Shown one piece after another: positions 35,052 to 42,680 of a DNA stretch of 64,000 nt. Within the stretch, counting starts at the first letter, position 1. The number at the start of each line of letters is the position of its first letter. The notes under the pieces were generated by a model, which had not been told where the DNA came from, ran no database searches, and was given only the letters and a program-made list of their open reading frames with translations. Origin of the DNA: Comamonas antarctica (lineage in GTDB: Bacteria > Pseudomonadota > Gammaproteobacteria > Burkholderiales > Burkholderiaceae_C); assembly GCF_013363755.1 (NCBI RefSeq), contig NZ_CP054840.1, positions 1,605,501 through 1,669,500 of the forward strand, given 5' to 3'. The position numbers and the translations under genes are program-made.

Positions 35052-36002
35052 ATGACTCTTCCGCTGCCCGATGTGGCGCGCGCTATCGATGCGCGCCTGA
35101 AACTGCGCCATTACCGGCTGCTGGTCGCGCTCGACCGCTACCGCTCGGTCACGCGCGTGGCCGAGATCCTGGGCAGCAGCCAGCCCACGGTGACGCGCGC
35201 GCTGGCCGACATCGAAGCGATCTTCAATGCCGTGCTGTTCGAGCGCACCGGGCGCGGGCTGGAGCCCACGGCCGCGGGCCGGGTGGTGATCGCGCGCGCG
35301 GCCTATGCGATTGCCGAGAATGACGAGTTGTTGATCGAGCTCGACGGCGTGCGCGCCGGGCGCCAGGGCCGGCTGCGCGTGGGCGTGCTGCCCTATGCCT
35401 CGACCCGGGTGCTGGACCCCACCTGGTCGTACCTGTTCGCGCTGCGGCCGAAGATTGCCACGGTATCGATGGAAGATGTCACCGGCAATCTGCTCGCGGC
35501 GCTGCGCGCGCGCACGCTGGACTGCGCGATCTGCCGTTTTTCGCCGAACGGCCTGGAGGACGAGGCCATCGAGCAGGTGCTGCTCTACCAGCAGCAGCCG
35601 CGGCTGGTCGTGGCCCGGCCCAGCGCCGCGCTGCTCACGCGCTTTCCCGAAGTCGACATCGCCCGGCTGTCGGAGATGGACTGGATCTTCCCGCCTGCCG
35701 ATACGCCGATCCGCGGCATGATCGACGCGATCTTTTCCGCCGCGGGCCAGCGCGTGCCCGTGCCCACGCTCGAAGCCTATGCGGTGCGCACCATTGCCTC
35801 GGCGCTGCGCAACCTGCCGCGCGGCATCACCGTGCTGCCCGACGACATTGCGCAAGCCGTCTGCGTGGGCGGCGCGGCCGAGGTGCTGGAGCAGGCGCTG
35901 CCCTGGAGCCTGCCGCCCGTGGGCCTGGCCTGGCTGCGCAATTCACCGAAGATCGAGCTGATAGACGGACTGAGGCAGGCGATCCTGGCGCGTCCGGACT
36001 GA
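35052..36002 (+). CDS. LysR-family regulator (GbpR-like)
   Basis: A 316-residue regulator. HTH near residues 22-60 (HYRLLVALDRYRSVTRVAEI, SSQPTVTRALADIE), then the effector domain starting GRLRVGVLPYAS. It is divergent from the ggt-Bug-GAF unit with 107 bp between, so it is the probable regulator of that unit. Confidence 0.9.
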   Translation: MTLPLPDVARAIDARLKLRHYRLLVALDRYRSVTRVAEILGSSQPTVTRALADIEAIFNAVLFERTGRGLEPTAAGRVVIARAAYAIAENDELLIELDGVRAGRQGRLRVGVLPYASTRVLDPTWSYLFALRPKIATVSMEDVTGNLLAALRARTLDCAICRFSPNGLEDEAIEQVLLYQQQPRLVVARPSAALLTRFPEVDIARLSEMDWIFPPADTPIRGMIDAIFSAAGQRVPVPTLEAYAVRTIASALRNLPRGITVLPDDIAQAVCVGGAAEVLEQALPWSLPPVGLAWLRNSPKIELIDGLRQAILARPD

Positions 36003-36014
36003 GGGCTGCCGCGG

Positions 36015-36224
36015 CTAGATACCCGAGGCGTCCAGCGCCGGCGGGCGCAGCAGGTCGTTGTCCACGCCCATCACTTCGCTGGCGCGTTCCACGGCGGACC
36101 AAAGCGCCGCGGGCATCTTGAGGATTTCCTCGGGCGAGTCGGCGTTGGCGATCCAGGCGCCGATGTCGCGGTGCTGTTCGGGAGTCAGCAGGTCGAGGTG
36201 CAGCATTTCATCGATGGTCTTCAT
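36015..36224 (-). CDS. Small conserved-looking protein at the end of the nrt operon (69 aa)
   Basis: The frame MKTIDEMLHLDLLTPEQHRD is an acidic helical protein with a central ALWSAVERASEVMGVD helix. AGGCGA lies about 6 nt upstream. It follows the nitrate transporter ATPase gene by 95 bp. No family recognised. Confidence 0.55.
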   Translation of the reverse strand: MKTIDEMLHLDLLTPEQHRDIGAWIANADSPEEILKMPAALWSAVERASEVMGVDNDLLRPPALDASGI

Positions 36225-36319
36225 GGGGTCGCCTGCTAGGGTTTGCGCAAAGAGGCTGCGCGGCCTTGACCTCAATATACCGCCGATTCCGGGCCGCAAA
36301 AGCGAACCCGGAGCCGGGT

Positions 36320-37120
36320 TCAGGCGGCTTTTTCCACGTGGCTCTGGCGCGTGTACAGAAAGTCCATCACCGCCTGGCGGCAGCGCAGGTACTCGGGGTC
36401 GGTGGCCAGTTCGACGCGCTTGCGCGGGCGCGGGATGTCGACATGCAGCACTTCGCCGATATGCGCGGCCGGGCCGTTGGTCATCATCACGATCCTGTCC
36501 GACAGCAGCACGGCTTCGTCGACATCGTGCGTGACCATGACCACCGTGCTGCGCGTGCGCGCCACGATCTCCAGCAACTCGTCCTGCAGCTTGGCGCGCG
36601 TGAGCGCGTCCAGCGCGCCGAACGGCTCGTCCATCAGCAGCACCTGGGGTTCCATCGACAGGGCGCGCGCGATGCCCACGCGCTGCTTCATGCCGCCCGA
36701 GATCTCGCCCGGGCGCTTGCCTTGCGCATGGGCCAGCCCGACCAGGGCCAGCGCCGCCTCGGTGCGCTGCTTGAGCTGGGCGCGGTTTTCGGCCTGGCCG
36801 AACACGCGTTCCACGGCCAGGTATACGTTCTCGTAGCAGGTCAGCCAGGGCAAAAGCGAGTGGTTCTGGAACACCACGGCGCGCTCGGGCGCGGGACCCT
36901 GGATCTCGCGGTTGGCGCACAGCAGCACGCCCGTGCTCGGCGTGGTGAGGCCGGCAATCAGGTTGAGCAGCGTCGACTTGCCGCAGCCCGAGTGCCCGAT
37001 CAGCGCGACGAAATCGCCCTTGGGAATGCGCAGGTCGATGTTGTCGAGCGCCAGGAACTGGCCCTTGGCGGTCTTGAAGCTTTGCGAGACGCCTTGCAGC
37101 TCGATGAATCGGTCGTTCAT
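36320..37120 (-). CDS. nrtD: Nitrate ABC transporter ATP-binding protein
   Basis: A 266-residue ATPase: Walker A GHSGCGKST, signature ISGGMKQRVGIARAL, Walker B VLLMDEP and switch VTHD. The N-terminal segment SQSFKTAKGQFLALDNIDL is typical of NrtC/NrtD ATPases. It overlaps nrtB by 4 nt and has no NrtA-like regulatory extension of the cyanobacterial NrtC type. Confidence 0.9.
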   Translation of the reverse strand: MNDRFIELQGVSQSFKTAKGQFLALDNIDLRIPKGDFVALIGHSGCGKSTLLNLIAGLTTPSTGVLLCANREIQGPAPERAVVFQNHSLLPWLTCYENVYLAVERVFGQAENRAQLKQRTEAALALVGLAHAQGKRPGEISGGMKQRVGIARALSMEPQVLLMDEPFGALDALTRAKLQDELLEIVARTRSTVVMVTHDVDEAVLLSDRIVMMTNGPAAHIGEVLHVDIPRPRKRVELATDPEYLRCRQAVMDFLYTRQSHVEKAA

Positions 37121-38055
37121 GACTTCACCTCCTCATAGGTAAACGCCTTGGCGATCTGCACCAGCAGCAGCTCCAGCCCCAGCCCCACGACACCGATCAC
37201 GCCGATCGCGATGATGATGTTCATGACATTCAGGTTGTTCCATTCGTCCCAGACCCAGAAACCGATGCCGACGCCGCCGGTGAGCATCTCGGCGGCGACG
37301 ATCACCAGCCAGGCCGTGCCCACCGCGAGGCGCACGCCGGTCAGCATGTAGGGCAGCACCGAAGGCAGCAGGATCTTGGTGGCGATCTTCCATTCGGACA
37401 GGTTGAGCACGCGTGCCACGTTCATATAGTCCTGCGGCACGCGCTGCACGCCGATGGCGGTGTTGATGACCATGGGCCAGATCGAGCAGATGAAGATGGT
37501 CCAGATGGCCGCGGGATTCGCTCCTTTGAACACCAGCAGGCCGATCGGCAGCCAGGCCAGCGGCGATACCGGCTTGAGCAGGCTGATGATCGGGTTGAAC
37601 ATCTTCGACAGGAAGCGGAAGCGCCCGATCAGGAAGCCCGCGGGAATGCCGACGATGGCCGCGAGGCCGAAGCCGATGGCCACGCGCTCGAGCGAGGCCA
37701 GCACGTTCCAGCCCACGCCCTGGTCGTTCGGGCCGTTGCGGTAGAACGGGTCGCTGAACAGCTCCACGGCCTGGTCGAAGGTCGCGGCCGGGCCGGGAAT
37801 GCTGCCGCTGGTGGCCATGGAGATGCCGGCCCAGGCCAGCACCAGCAGCGCCAGGCCCAGCAACGGCGGCACCGCGGCCTGCACCCACTGGCCGGCCTTG
37901 GCGGACAGCGGGCTGGGAGTCCGTGGGGAGGAGGGGGCGGCAACGGGTATCGCCGCCGATAGCGTGGGCTCGGCAGCGGGTTCCACGGATTCCACGGGGC
38001 GGGCCGGGCGCGCGCCCGGCGGCGCGGCGGCGGGCAGCAGGGTCTGAGTGTTCAT
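37117..38055 (-). CDS. nrtB: Nitrate ABC transporter permease
   Basis: A 312-residue permease. An N-terminal Pro/Ala-rich cytoplasmic extension (about 60 residues) precedes about six helices. Characteristic strings are SLLKPVSPLAWLPIGLLVFK and the EAA loop VLNLSEWKIATKILLPSVLP, ending in a GIGFWVWDEWNNLN element typical of nitrate permeases. It lies 31 bp behind nrtA. Confidence 0.92.
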   Translation of the reverse strand: MNTQTLLPAAAPPGARPARPVESVEPAAEPTLSAAIPVAAPSSPRTPSPLSAKAGQWVQAAVPPLLGLALLVLAWAGISMATSGSIPGPAATFDQAVELFSDPFYRNGPNDQGVGWNVLASLERVAIGFGLAAIVGIPAGFLIGRFRFLSKMFNPIISLLKPVSPLAWLPIGLLVFKGANPAAIWTIFICSIWPMVINTAIGVQRVPQDYMNVARVLNLSEWKIATKILLPSVLPYMLTGVRLAVGTAWLVIVAAEMLTGGVGIGFWVWDEWNNLNVMNIIIAIGVIGVVGLGLELLLVQIAKAFTYEEVKS

Positions 38056-38086
38056 CGTGCGTTCTCTCTGTGGATGTGGGCCGGGC

Positions 38087-39331
38087 TCAGGCCTTGATCT
38101 TGAAGCTGTCGGCGTATTTCTGCGGCTGCGTGCCGTCCCAGACCACGCCGTCGATCAGCTTGCTGCTGCGCATGTCGCTCTTGGGCAGCGGCGTCTTGGA
38201 GGCCGCGGCGGCCTGCTTGTAGAGCTCGATGCGGTTGATGGACTTGGCCACGCCCAGGTAGTCGGGATGCTCCTTGAGCAGGCCCCAGCGCTTGTGCTGG
38301 GTCAGGAACCACATGCCGTCCGAGAGATAGGGGTAGTTGACCATGCCCTCGTTGTAGAACTTCATGTGGTCGGGGTCGTCCCAGGTCTTGCCCATGCCGT
38401 TCTGGTAGCGGCCCAGGATGCGCTGGTTGATGGCGTCGACGCTGGTGTTCACATAGGACTTGGCGGCAATGGTCTCGGCCATGCGGGTCTTGTTGGCCAA
38501 GCTGGCATCGATCCAGCGGCCGGCCTCGAGAATCGCGGCCGTGACCGCGCGCGCGGTGTTCGGGTACTTGTCGGCGAACTCGGCCGTGGTGCCCAGCACC
38601 TTCTCGGGGTGGTCCTTCCAGATCTGCTGCGTCGTGGCCGCGGTCACGCCTATGCCGTCCATGATCGCGCGGTGGTTCCAGGGCTCGCCCACGCAGAAGC
38701 CGTCCATGTTGCCGACGCGCATGTTGGCCACCATCTGCGGCGGCGGCACGGTGATGACCTTCGCATCCTTCATCGGGTCGATGCCGTTGGCCGCGAGCCA
38801 GTAGTAGAGCCACATCGCATGCGTGCCCGTGGGAAAGGTTTGGGCAAAGGTGTATTCGCGCTTCTCGCTGGCCATGAGCCTGGCCAGGCCCGGGCCGTCG
38901 ACCGCGCCTTTGTCGGCCAGCTTCTTGGCCAAGGTGATCGCCTGGCCGTTGTTGTTGAGGTTCATGAGCACCGCCATGTCCTTCTTCGGCCCGCCGATGC
39001 CCAGGTGCACGCCATAGACCAGGCCATAGAGCACATGCGCGCAGTCCAGCTCGCCATTGACCAGCTTGTCGCGCACGCCGGCCCAGCTCGCTTCCTTGGT
39101 CGGAATGATCTTGATGCCGTATTTCTGGTCGATGCCCAGCACCGAGGCCATCACCACGCTGGCGCAGTCGGTCAGCGGAATGAAGCCGATCTTCACCTCC
39201 TTCTTCTCGGGCGCATCCGACCCCTGGGCATGCACCAGTGCGCGCAGCGCGGGGGAGATTCCCGCGGCGCCCACGGTGGCGGCTTGCAATACGGTGCGGC
39301 GCTGGAGTCCGGTTTTCATCAGGTCGGGCAT
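38087..39331 (-). CDS. nrtA: Nitrate-binding periplasmic protein (NrtA)
   Basis: A 414-residue binding protein from the start at 39331, with twin-arginine signal LQRRTVLQAATVGAAGI. The mature part has KIGFIPLTDCASVVMA, a nitrate-binding GNMDGFCVGEPWNH loop and KDHPEKVLGTTAEFAD, all characteristic of NrtA/NasF. The ATG at 39376 lies inside the leader terminator and is rejected as start. It is first gene of nrtABD, downstream of an ANTAR leader. Confidence 0.92.
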   Translation of the reverse strand: MPDLMKTGLQRRTVLQAATVGAAGISPALRALVHAQGSDAPEKKEVKIGFIPLTDCASVVMASVLGIDQKYGIKIIPTKEASWAGVRDKLVNGELDCAHVLYGLVYGVHLGIGGPKKDMAVLMNLNNNGQAITLAKKLADKGAVDGPGLARLMASEKREYTFAQTFPTGTHAMWLYYWLAANGIDPMKDAKVITVPPPQMVANMRVGNMDGFCVGEPWNHRAIMDGIGVTAATTQQIWKDHPEKVLGTTAEFADKYPNTARAVTAAILEAGRWIDASLANKTRMAETIAAKSYVNTSVDAINQRILGRYQNGMGKTWDDPDHMKFYNEGMVNYPYLSDGMWFLTQHKRWGLLKEHPDYLGVAKSINRIELYKQAAAASKTPLPKSDMRSSKLIDGVVWDGTQPQKYADSFKIKA

Positions 39332-39359
39332 ATGCAGTCTCGGCGAAAAGGTGGCAAAT

Positions 39360-39417
39360 AAAAAAGGCGTCCACATCCTGGGCCGGGCATCGAGCCGGGC
39401 TGGTGGATGGGGACGCC
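39360..39417 (-). terminator. Leader terminator (attenuator) upstream of nrtA
   Basis: GGCGTCC (39366-39372) pairs with GGACGCC (39411-39417) around a GC-rich inner arm, followed by six T on the minus strand. The same GGCGTC core is used in the nirB leader. Confidence 0.85.
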
Positions 39418-39427
39418 TTTGTCCGGT

Positions 39428-39474
39428 GGCGCGCAGTCAGTCGTTGCTTGCACGCCGTGGGGTCTTCGTTGACC
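39428..39474 (-). promoter_or_regulatory. ANTAR-type two-hexaloop RNA target in the nrtA leader
   Basis: On the minus strand P1 (39474-39461) is GGTC with loop AACGAA and GACC. P2 (39456-39428) has an 8-bp base GGCGTGCA/TGCGCGCC and an apical AACGAC, though its upper stem is imperfect. Loop bases A1 and G4 fit the ANTAR rule. It is followed directly by the leader terminator. Confidence 0.65.
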
Positions 39475-39591
39475 TTGCCGGATATCAAGCAAGTTCGGTG
39501 CCAGCGGATTCGGCGTTGCAGGCCGCTGCGGCTGCGCCATTTGGGTGCGGATGCGCTGAATCAGGGCATGCGGGTCGGACATGGGTCGACA

Positions 39592-39684
39592 GGCTCGCCA
39601 TGAACGGGGAGCTCACCATGAACGGGAAGTTCACCATGAACTGGAGGCTCGCCCCGAATGGGCGGCTCAGCATGAACGGCCCGC
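39592..39684. repeat. Five 18-bp tandem repeats downstream of nasT
   Basis: The unit GCTCACCATGAACGGGGA recurs with exact 18-bp period; its CCATGAACGG core is at 39598, 39616, 39634, then degenerate at 39652 and near-perfect at 39670. The array ends at the nasT stop codon and lies between nasT and the nrtA leader. The 18-bp period keeps frame, but no ribosome site supports translation. Confidence 0.75.
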
Positions 39685-40311
39685 TCAGCCGAGCAGTTCG
39701 GCGGCGTCGATCATGCGCTGGGCGATTTGCACCATCTTGACGCCCTTGTCCATCGCGAGCTTGCGCAGCCGGTCATAGGCCTGCTTCTCGCTCAGCGCCT
39801 GGCGCTGCATCAGGATGCCCTTGGCGCGGTCGATGGTCTTGCGGTCCTTGAGTTCGTCGCGGGCATCCTTGAGCTCGGCGCGCAGCGCCTGCTCGTGTTG
39901 AAAACGCGCCATCGCGACCTGCAGGATGGGGCGTATGCGCGGCGGCGCCAGCCCTTCGACGATATAGGCGCAGACGCCCGCGGCCACGGCATCGGGCACA
40001 TGGGTGGTGTCGGGGTCGTTGGTGAACAGCACGATGGGCCGGCGCTCGTCGCGCGTCGCCAAGACCACATGCTCGAGCGCGTCGCGCGCCTCGCTTTCGG
40101 CGTCGACGATGATCAGGTCGGGGCGCAGCTGGGCGATGCGCTCGTGCAGGAATACGTCCGCGGGCAGCGTGGCCACCACATCGTATTGCGCCTCGAGCAG
40201 TCCCATGCGCAGCGCGCGCGAGCGCTCGAGTTGCTGGCGCACATGGTCTTCCTGGTCGTCCATGACGGCCAGGTCGGGAATGATGACCACGATGCGCAGG
40301 GGTTGGCTCAT
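39685..40311 (-). CDS. nasT: ANTAR-domain antiterminator (NasT)
   Basis: A 208-residue response-regulator-like protein. The receiver part has VVIIPDL at the start and LIIVDAESEARDALEHV; the C-terminal ANTAR domain reads LKDRKTIDRAKGILMQRQAL, then YDRLRKLAMDKGVKMVQIAQ. NasT binds two-hexaloop leaders and prevents termination; it is normally held by NasS, a nitrate-sensing NrtA homologue. No separate nasS is present in this window. It is directly upstream of the nrt operon. Confidence 0.92.
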   Translation of the reverse strand: MSQPLRIVVIIPDLAVMDDQEDHVRQQLERSRALRMGLLEAQYDVVATLPADVFLHERIAQLRPDLIIVDAESEARDALEHVVLATRDERRPIVLFTNDPDTTHVPDAVAAGVCAYIVEGLAPPRIRPILQVAMARFQHEQALRAELKDARDELKDRKTIDRAKGILMQRQALSEKQAYDRLRKLAMDKGVKMVQIAQRMIDAAELLG

Positions 40312-40422
40312 GGGTAAAGTGATGCAAGAAAAATGCCAGTGGTGGCGGGAGGGAAGGCGCAAGCGCTGGATGATTGCCCTGGGCAACGCCGCGTGGGATG
40401 AATGTAAGGTGAACATGACTTA

Positions 40423-40451
40423 TTGACAGGTTCTTTTGACATCGATACAGT
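40423..40451 (+). promoter_or_regulatory. Sigma-70 type promoter of the membrane protein/XRE pair
   Basis: TTGACA (40423-40428), a 17-bp spacer and TACAGT (40446-40451) lie 27 bp before the ATG at 40478. The match to the consensus spacing is exact, the -10 box matches four of six. Confidence 0.55.
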
Positions 40452-40477
40452 CAGGTTTGCTTTACATCGCCACGACC

Positions 40478-40888
40478 ATGCACTCTCCAGCTCCGCACAC
40501 GCCGGTCCCCTCCCCAGGCCGCAGCTATCTGCTTCACACCGCGATCCTGATGGCGATCTACGTATCGATCCATCTGGCCGCCATCCTGGGCGTGTTCGAC
40601 GGCATGCTCGGTCAGCCCGCGGGCTGGGGCGTGGCGCTGCTGCTGGCGCTGACCGTGGCCGGCCAGATCCGCGCGACCCTGCGGCTGATGGCGCAAAGCG
40701 ACGAGTACCTGCGTGCCATCATCGCCAAATGCTTCATCCTGGCGTCGGGTGCGACGCTGGCGCTGTGGACCGCCTGGGGCTTTGGCGAGACCTACGCGGC
40801 CGCGCCCCATCTGCCGGGCTGGCTTTGCTATCCCTTCTTCTGGGCCGCCTATGCGCTGGTGGCCCCCTTCGTGCGCCAGAGCCGCTGA
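40478..40888 (+). CDS. Four-helix membrane protein
   Basis: A 136-residue protein with hydrophobic segments at about residues 18-38, 48-66, 85-102 and 113-130. A short polar N-terminus (MHSPAPHTPVPSPGRS) precedes the first. No family recognised with certainty. The stop overlaps the start of the XRE regulator (TGATG), a pairing seen in many small regulator/membrane-protein units of unknown function. Confidence 0.7.
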   Translation: MHSPAPHTPVPSPGRSYLLHTAILMAIYVSIHLAAILGVFDGMLGQPAGWGVALLLALTVAGQIRATLRLMAQSDEYLRAIIAKCFILASGATLALWTAWGFGETYAAAPHLPGWLCYPFFWAAYALVAPFVRQSR

Positions 40889-41097
40889 TGAAGAACCAGT
40901 TGCGCGTGCTGCGCGCCGCAGCCGGCTGGACCCAGGCCGATCTGGCCGAGCGCCTGGGGGTCTCGCGCCAGGCGGTCAACGCCGTGGAAACCGAAAAGCA
41001 CGATCCCTCGCTGGATCTGGCGTTTCGCATCAGCAGCGTGTTCCAGCGGCCAGTGGACGAGATCTTCGAGAATCCGCACGCGGCCCGGTCCCGCTGA
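40888..41097 (+). CDS. Small XRE-family transcriptional regulator
   Basis: A 69-residue helix-turn-helix protein: MKNQLRVLRAAAGWTQADLA, then ERLGVSRQAVNAVETEKHDP and PVDEIFEN. It resembles the YozG/Cro-like short XRE regulators that control their upstream membrane partner. Translationally coupled to the preceding gene. Confidence 0.88.
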   Translation: MKNQLRVLRAAAGWTQADLAERLGVSRQAVNAVETEKHDPSLDLAFRISSVFQRPVDEIFENPHAARSR

Positions 41098-41148
41098 TGC
41101 GCGTGGCACGCCTGCGTCTGGCGTGCTAATTGCTTGCCGGGTGCGGCG

Positions 41149-41795
41149 ATGACCTCCGCCGCCTTGCCCTCTCCCGTGCCGCTGAATCTGCGGCAGATCG
41201 AAGTCTTCCACGCCATCATGATGGCCGGCACGCTCAGCGGTGCGGCGCGCATGCTGTGCGTCTCGCCGCCCGCGGTGAGCCGCATGCTGGCGACGGCCGA
41301 AAGCCGGCTGCGCATGCTGATGTTCGAGCGCGTGCGCGGCCGCCTGCAGCCCACGCCCGAGGCGCGGCGGCTGTTTTGCGAAGTGCAGGGCATCATCGAC
41401 GGCGTGCGCCACTTCAACACGCTGACCGCGGACCTGGTGGCAGGCGCGCAGGGCGAGCTGTCGCTGGTGTCGAGTCCGAGCTATGCCGAATGGCTGATGC
41501 CCATGGCGATCCGGCGCTTTCGCGCGCGCTATCCCGAGGTGCGCATCAAGTACCGGCCATTGCTCTTCGATGCGCTGCTGCCGCATGTGCTGCTGGGCCA
41601 TGCCGACCTGGCGATCTCGTCCATGCCCGCGCCGCCCAGCGCCAATGTGGTGGCGCGCGCCATCGGCCAGGGCTTCATCGAGTGCGCGGTGCCCGAGCGC
41701 CACCCGCTGGCGCAGGCCGCATCGGTGGGCGCGGCCGATCTGCTGGGCCAGACCTTCATCAGCTATGGCGGCGACACGCCGTTCGGCAACCTGGC
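41149..41795 (+). pseudogene. LysR-family regulator, 3' part deleted
   Basis: The N-terminal HTH (LRQIEVFHAIMMAGTLSGAA, SPPAVSRMLATAESRL) and most of the effector domain (GELSLVSSPSYAEWLMPMAI to FISYGGDTPFGN) are normal. At about 41790 homology stops and the frame runs on into unrelated residues to 42276. About 215 of the expected 300 residues remain. The sequence past the junction is the end of a Bug protein gene in another frame. Confidence 0.8.
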
Positions 41796-42166
41796 TGTTG
41801 TTCGAGAACATCACCTCGATTGCGCCGCACCTCAAGGGCGACAAGCTGACGGCGCTGGCCGTGACCGGCGCCGCGCGCGACAGCCGCCTGCCGCAACTCC
41901 CCACGCTGGCCGAGTCGGGCCTGACCAGCTACCAGGCCGTGGCCTGGAACGGCTATGTCGCGCCCGCAGGTGTCGACGCGAAAACGCTGGACTTCCTGAA
42001 TGCGGCCTTCAGCAAGGCGCTGTCGTCGCCCGCGGTCAAGCAGCAGTTGAATGCGCAGGCCTACGACGTGCATGTCGGCCCGCGCCAGGCATTGTTCGAG
42101 CTGGCGAAAAGGGAACGCCCGGTCTGGGCCGATGTGATCCGGCGCTTGGGCGCGAAACTGGATTGA
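41792..42166 (+). pseudogene. Bug/TctC binding protein, C-terminal fragment
   Basis: From WLLFENITSIAPHLKGDKLT through PQLPTLAESGLTSYQAVAWN and APAGVDAKTLDFLNAAFSKA to RRLGAKLD is the last 124 residues of a Bug protein. Its first two thirds and signal peptide are absent. It is joined out of frame to the LysR fragment, so a single deletion removed the regulator's end and the start of its neighbour. Confidence 0.8.
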
Positions 42167-42395
42167 GCCCCGGACCGGCACCCGCCGTCGCTGTGCGGGT
42201 CCCCGTCACGCGCATAGCGCAGTTCTTTGGATGCAGCTTACATGTAGGTGGTGGGAGTAACAGTCTTGGGCTTTGATCGCCCAAGGGCGCCCGTCCCGCT
42301 GGCGGGGCGGGAATTGCATGGCAGCAAAGTTTTTTGATTTTTTTCAACCATCTCGCCGGAAGCGCATTTTCGCGATGCTATGATTGCGGTATTGC

Positions 42396-42472
42396 AGGGG
42401 AGTCGCCAAGTTGGTTAAGGCACTGGATTTTGATTCCAGCATGCGAAGGTTCGAATCCTTCTTCCCCTGCCA
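42396..42472 (+). tRNA. tRNA-Gln (anticodon TTG)
   Basis: Acceptor AGGGGAG pairs with TTCCCCT, the anticodon arm CTGGA-TTTTGAT-TCCAG gives anticodon TTG, and the T-arm is GAAGG-TTCGAAT-CCTTC. Discriminator G and encoded CCA follow. Confidence 0.95.
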
Positions 42473-42481
42473 CGATATCTA

Positions 42482-42512
42482 CCCCGGTTGCGTCAAGCAG
42501 CCGGGGTTTTTT
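42482..42512 (+). terminator. Intrinsic terminator after tRNA-Gln
   Basis: CCCCGG (42482-42487) with CCGGGG (42501-42506), reinforced by TTGC/GCAG, is followed by six T. Confidence 0.9.
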
Positions 42513-42680
42513 CGTTGTGCCGCTGAAATGCGGTGCCTCCATGATCCTGGGGTATACCCGAATTGACCGCGCTGCAGCCATGGATGAGCGCTTGTCGTCA
42601 CAATCGCCGGCTCATTAGGATGGCGGGCTGCGCCGCGCGCGGGCAGGCCGACAACCCATTCTCTGGAATTGGAGTGATCA

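Noticed and set aside
39485..39673. Minus-strand frame with repeated PFMV residues
   Set aside because: It is the translation of the 18-bp tandem repeats, without a ribosome site, and runs through the nasT-nrtA intergenic region.
42396..42472. Integration site at tRNA-Gln
   Set aside because: No integrase, and no repeat of the tRNA 3' end elsewhere in the window; the adjacent scar is explained by deletion of a LysR-Bug pair.
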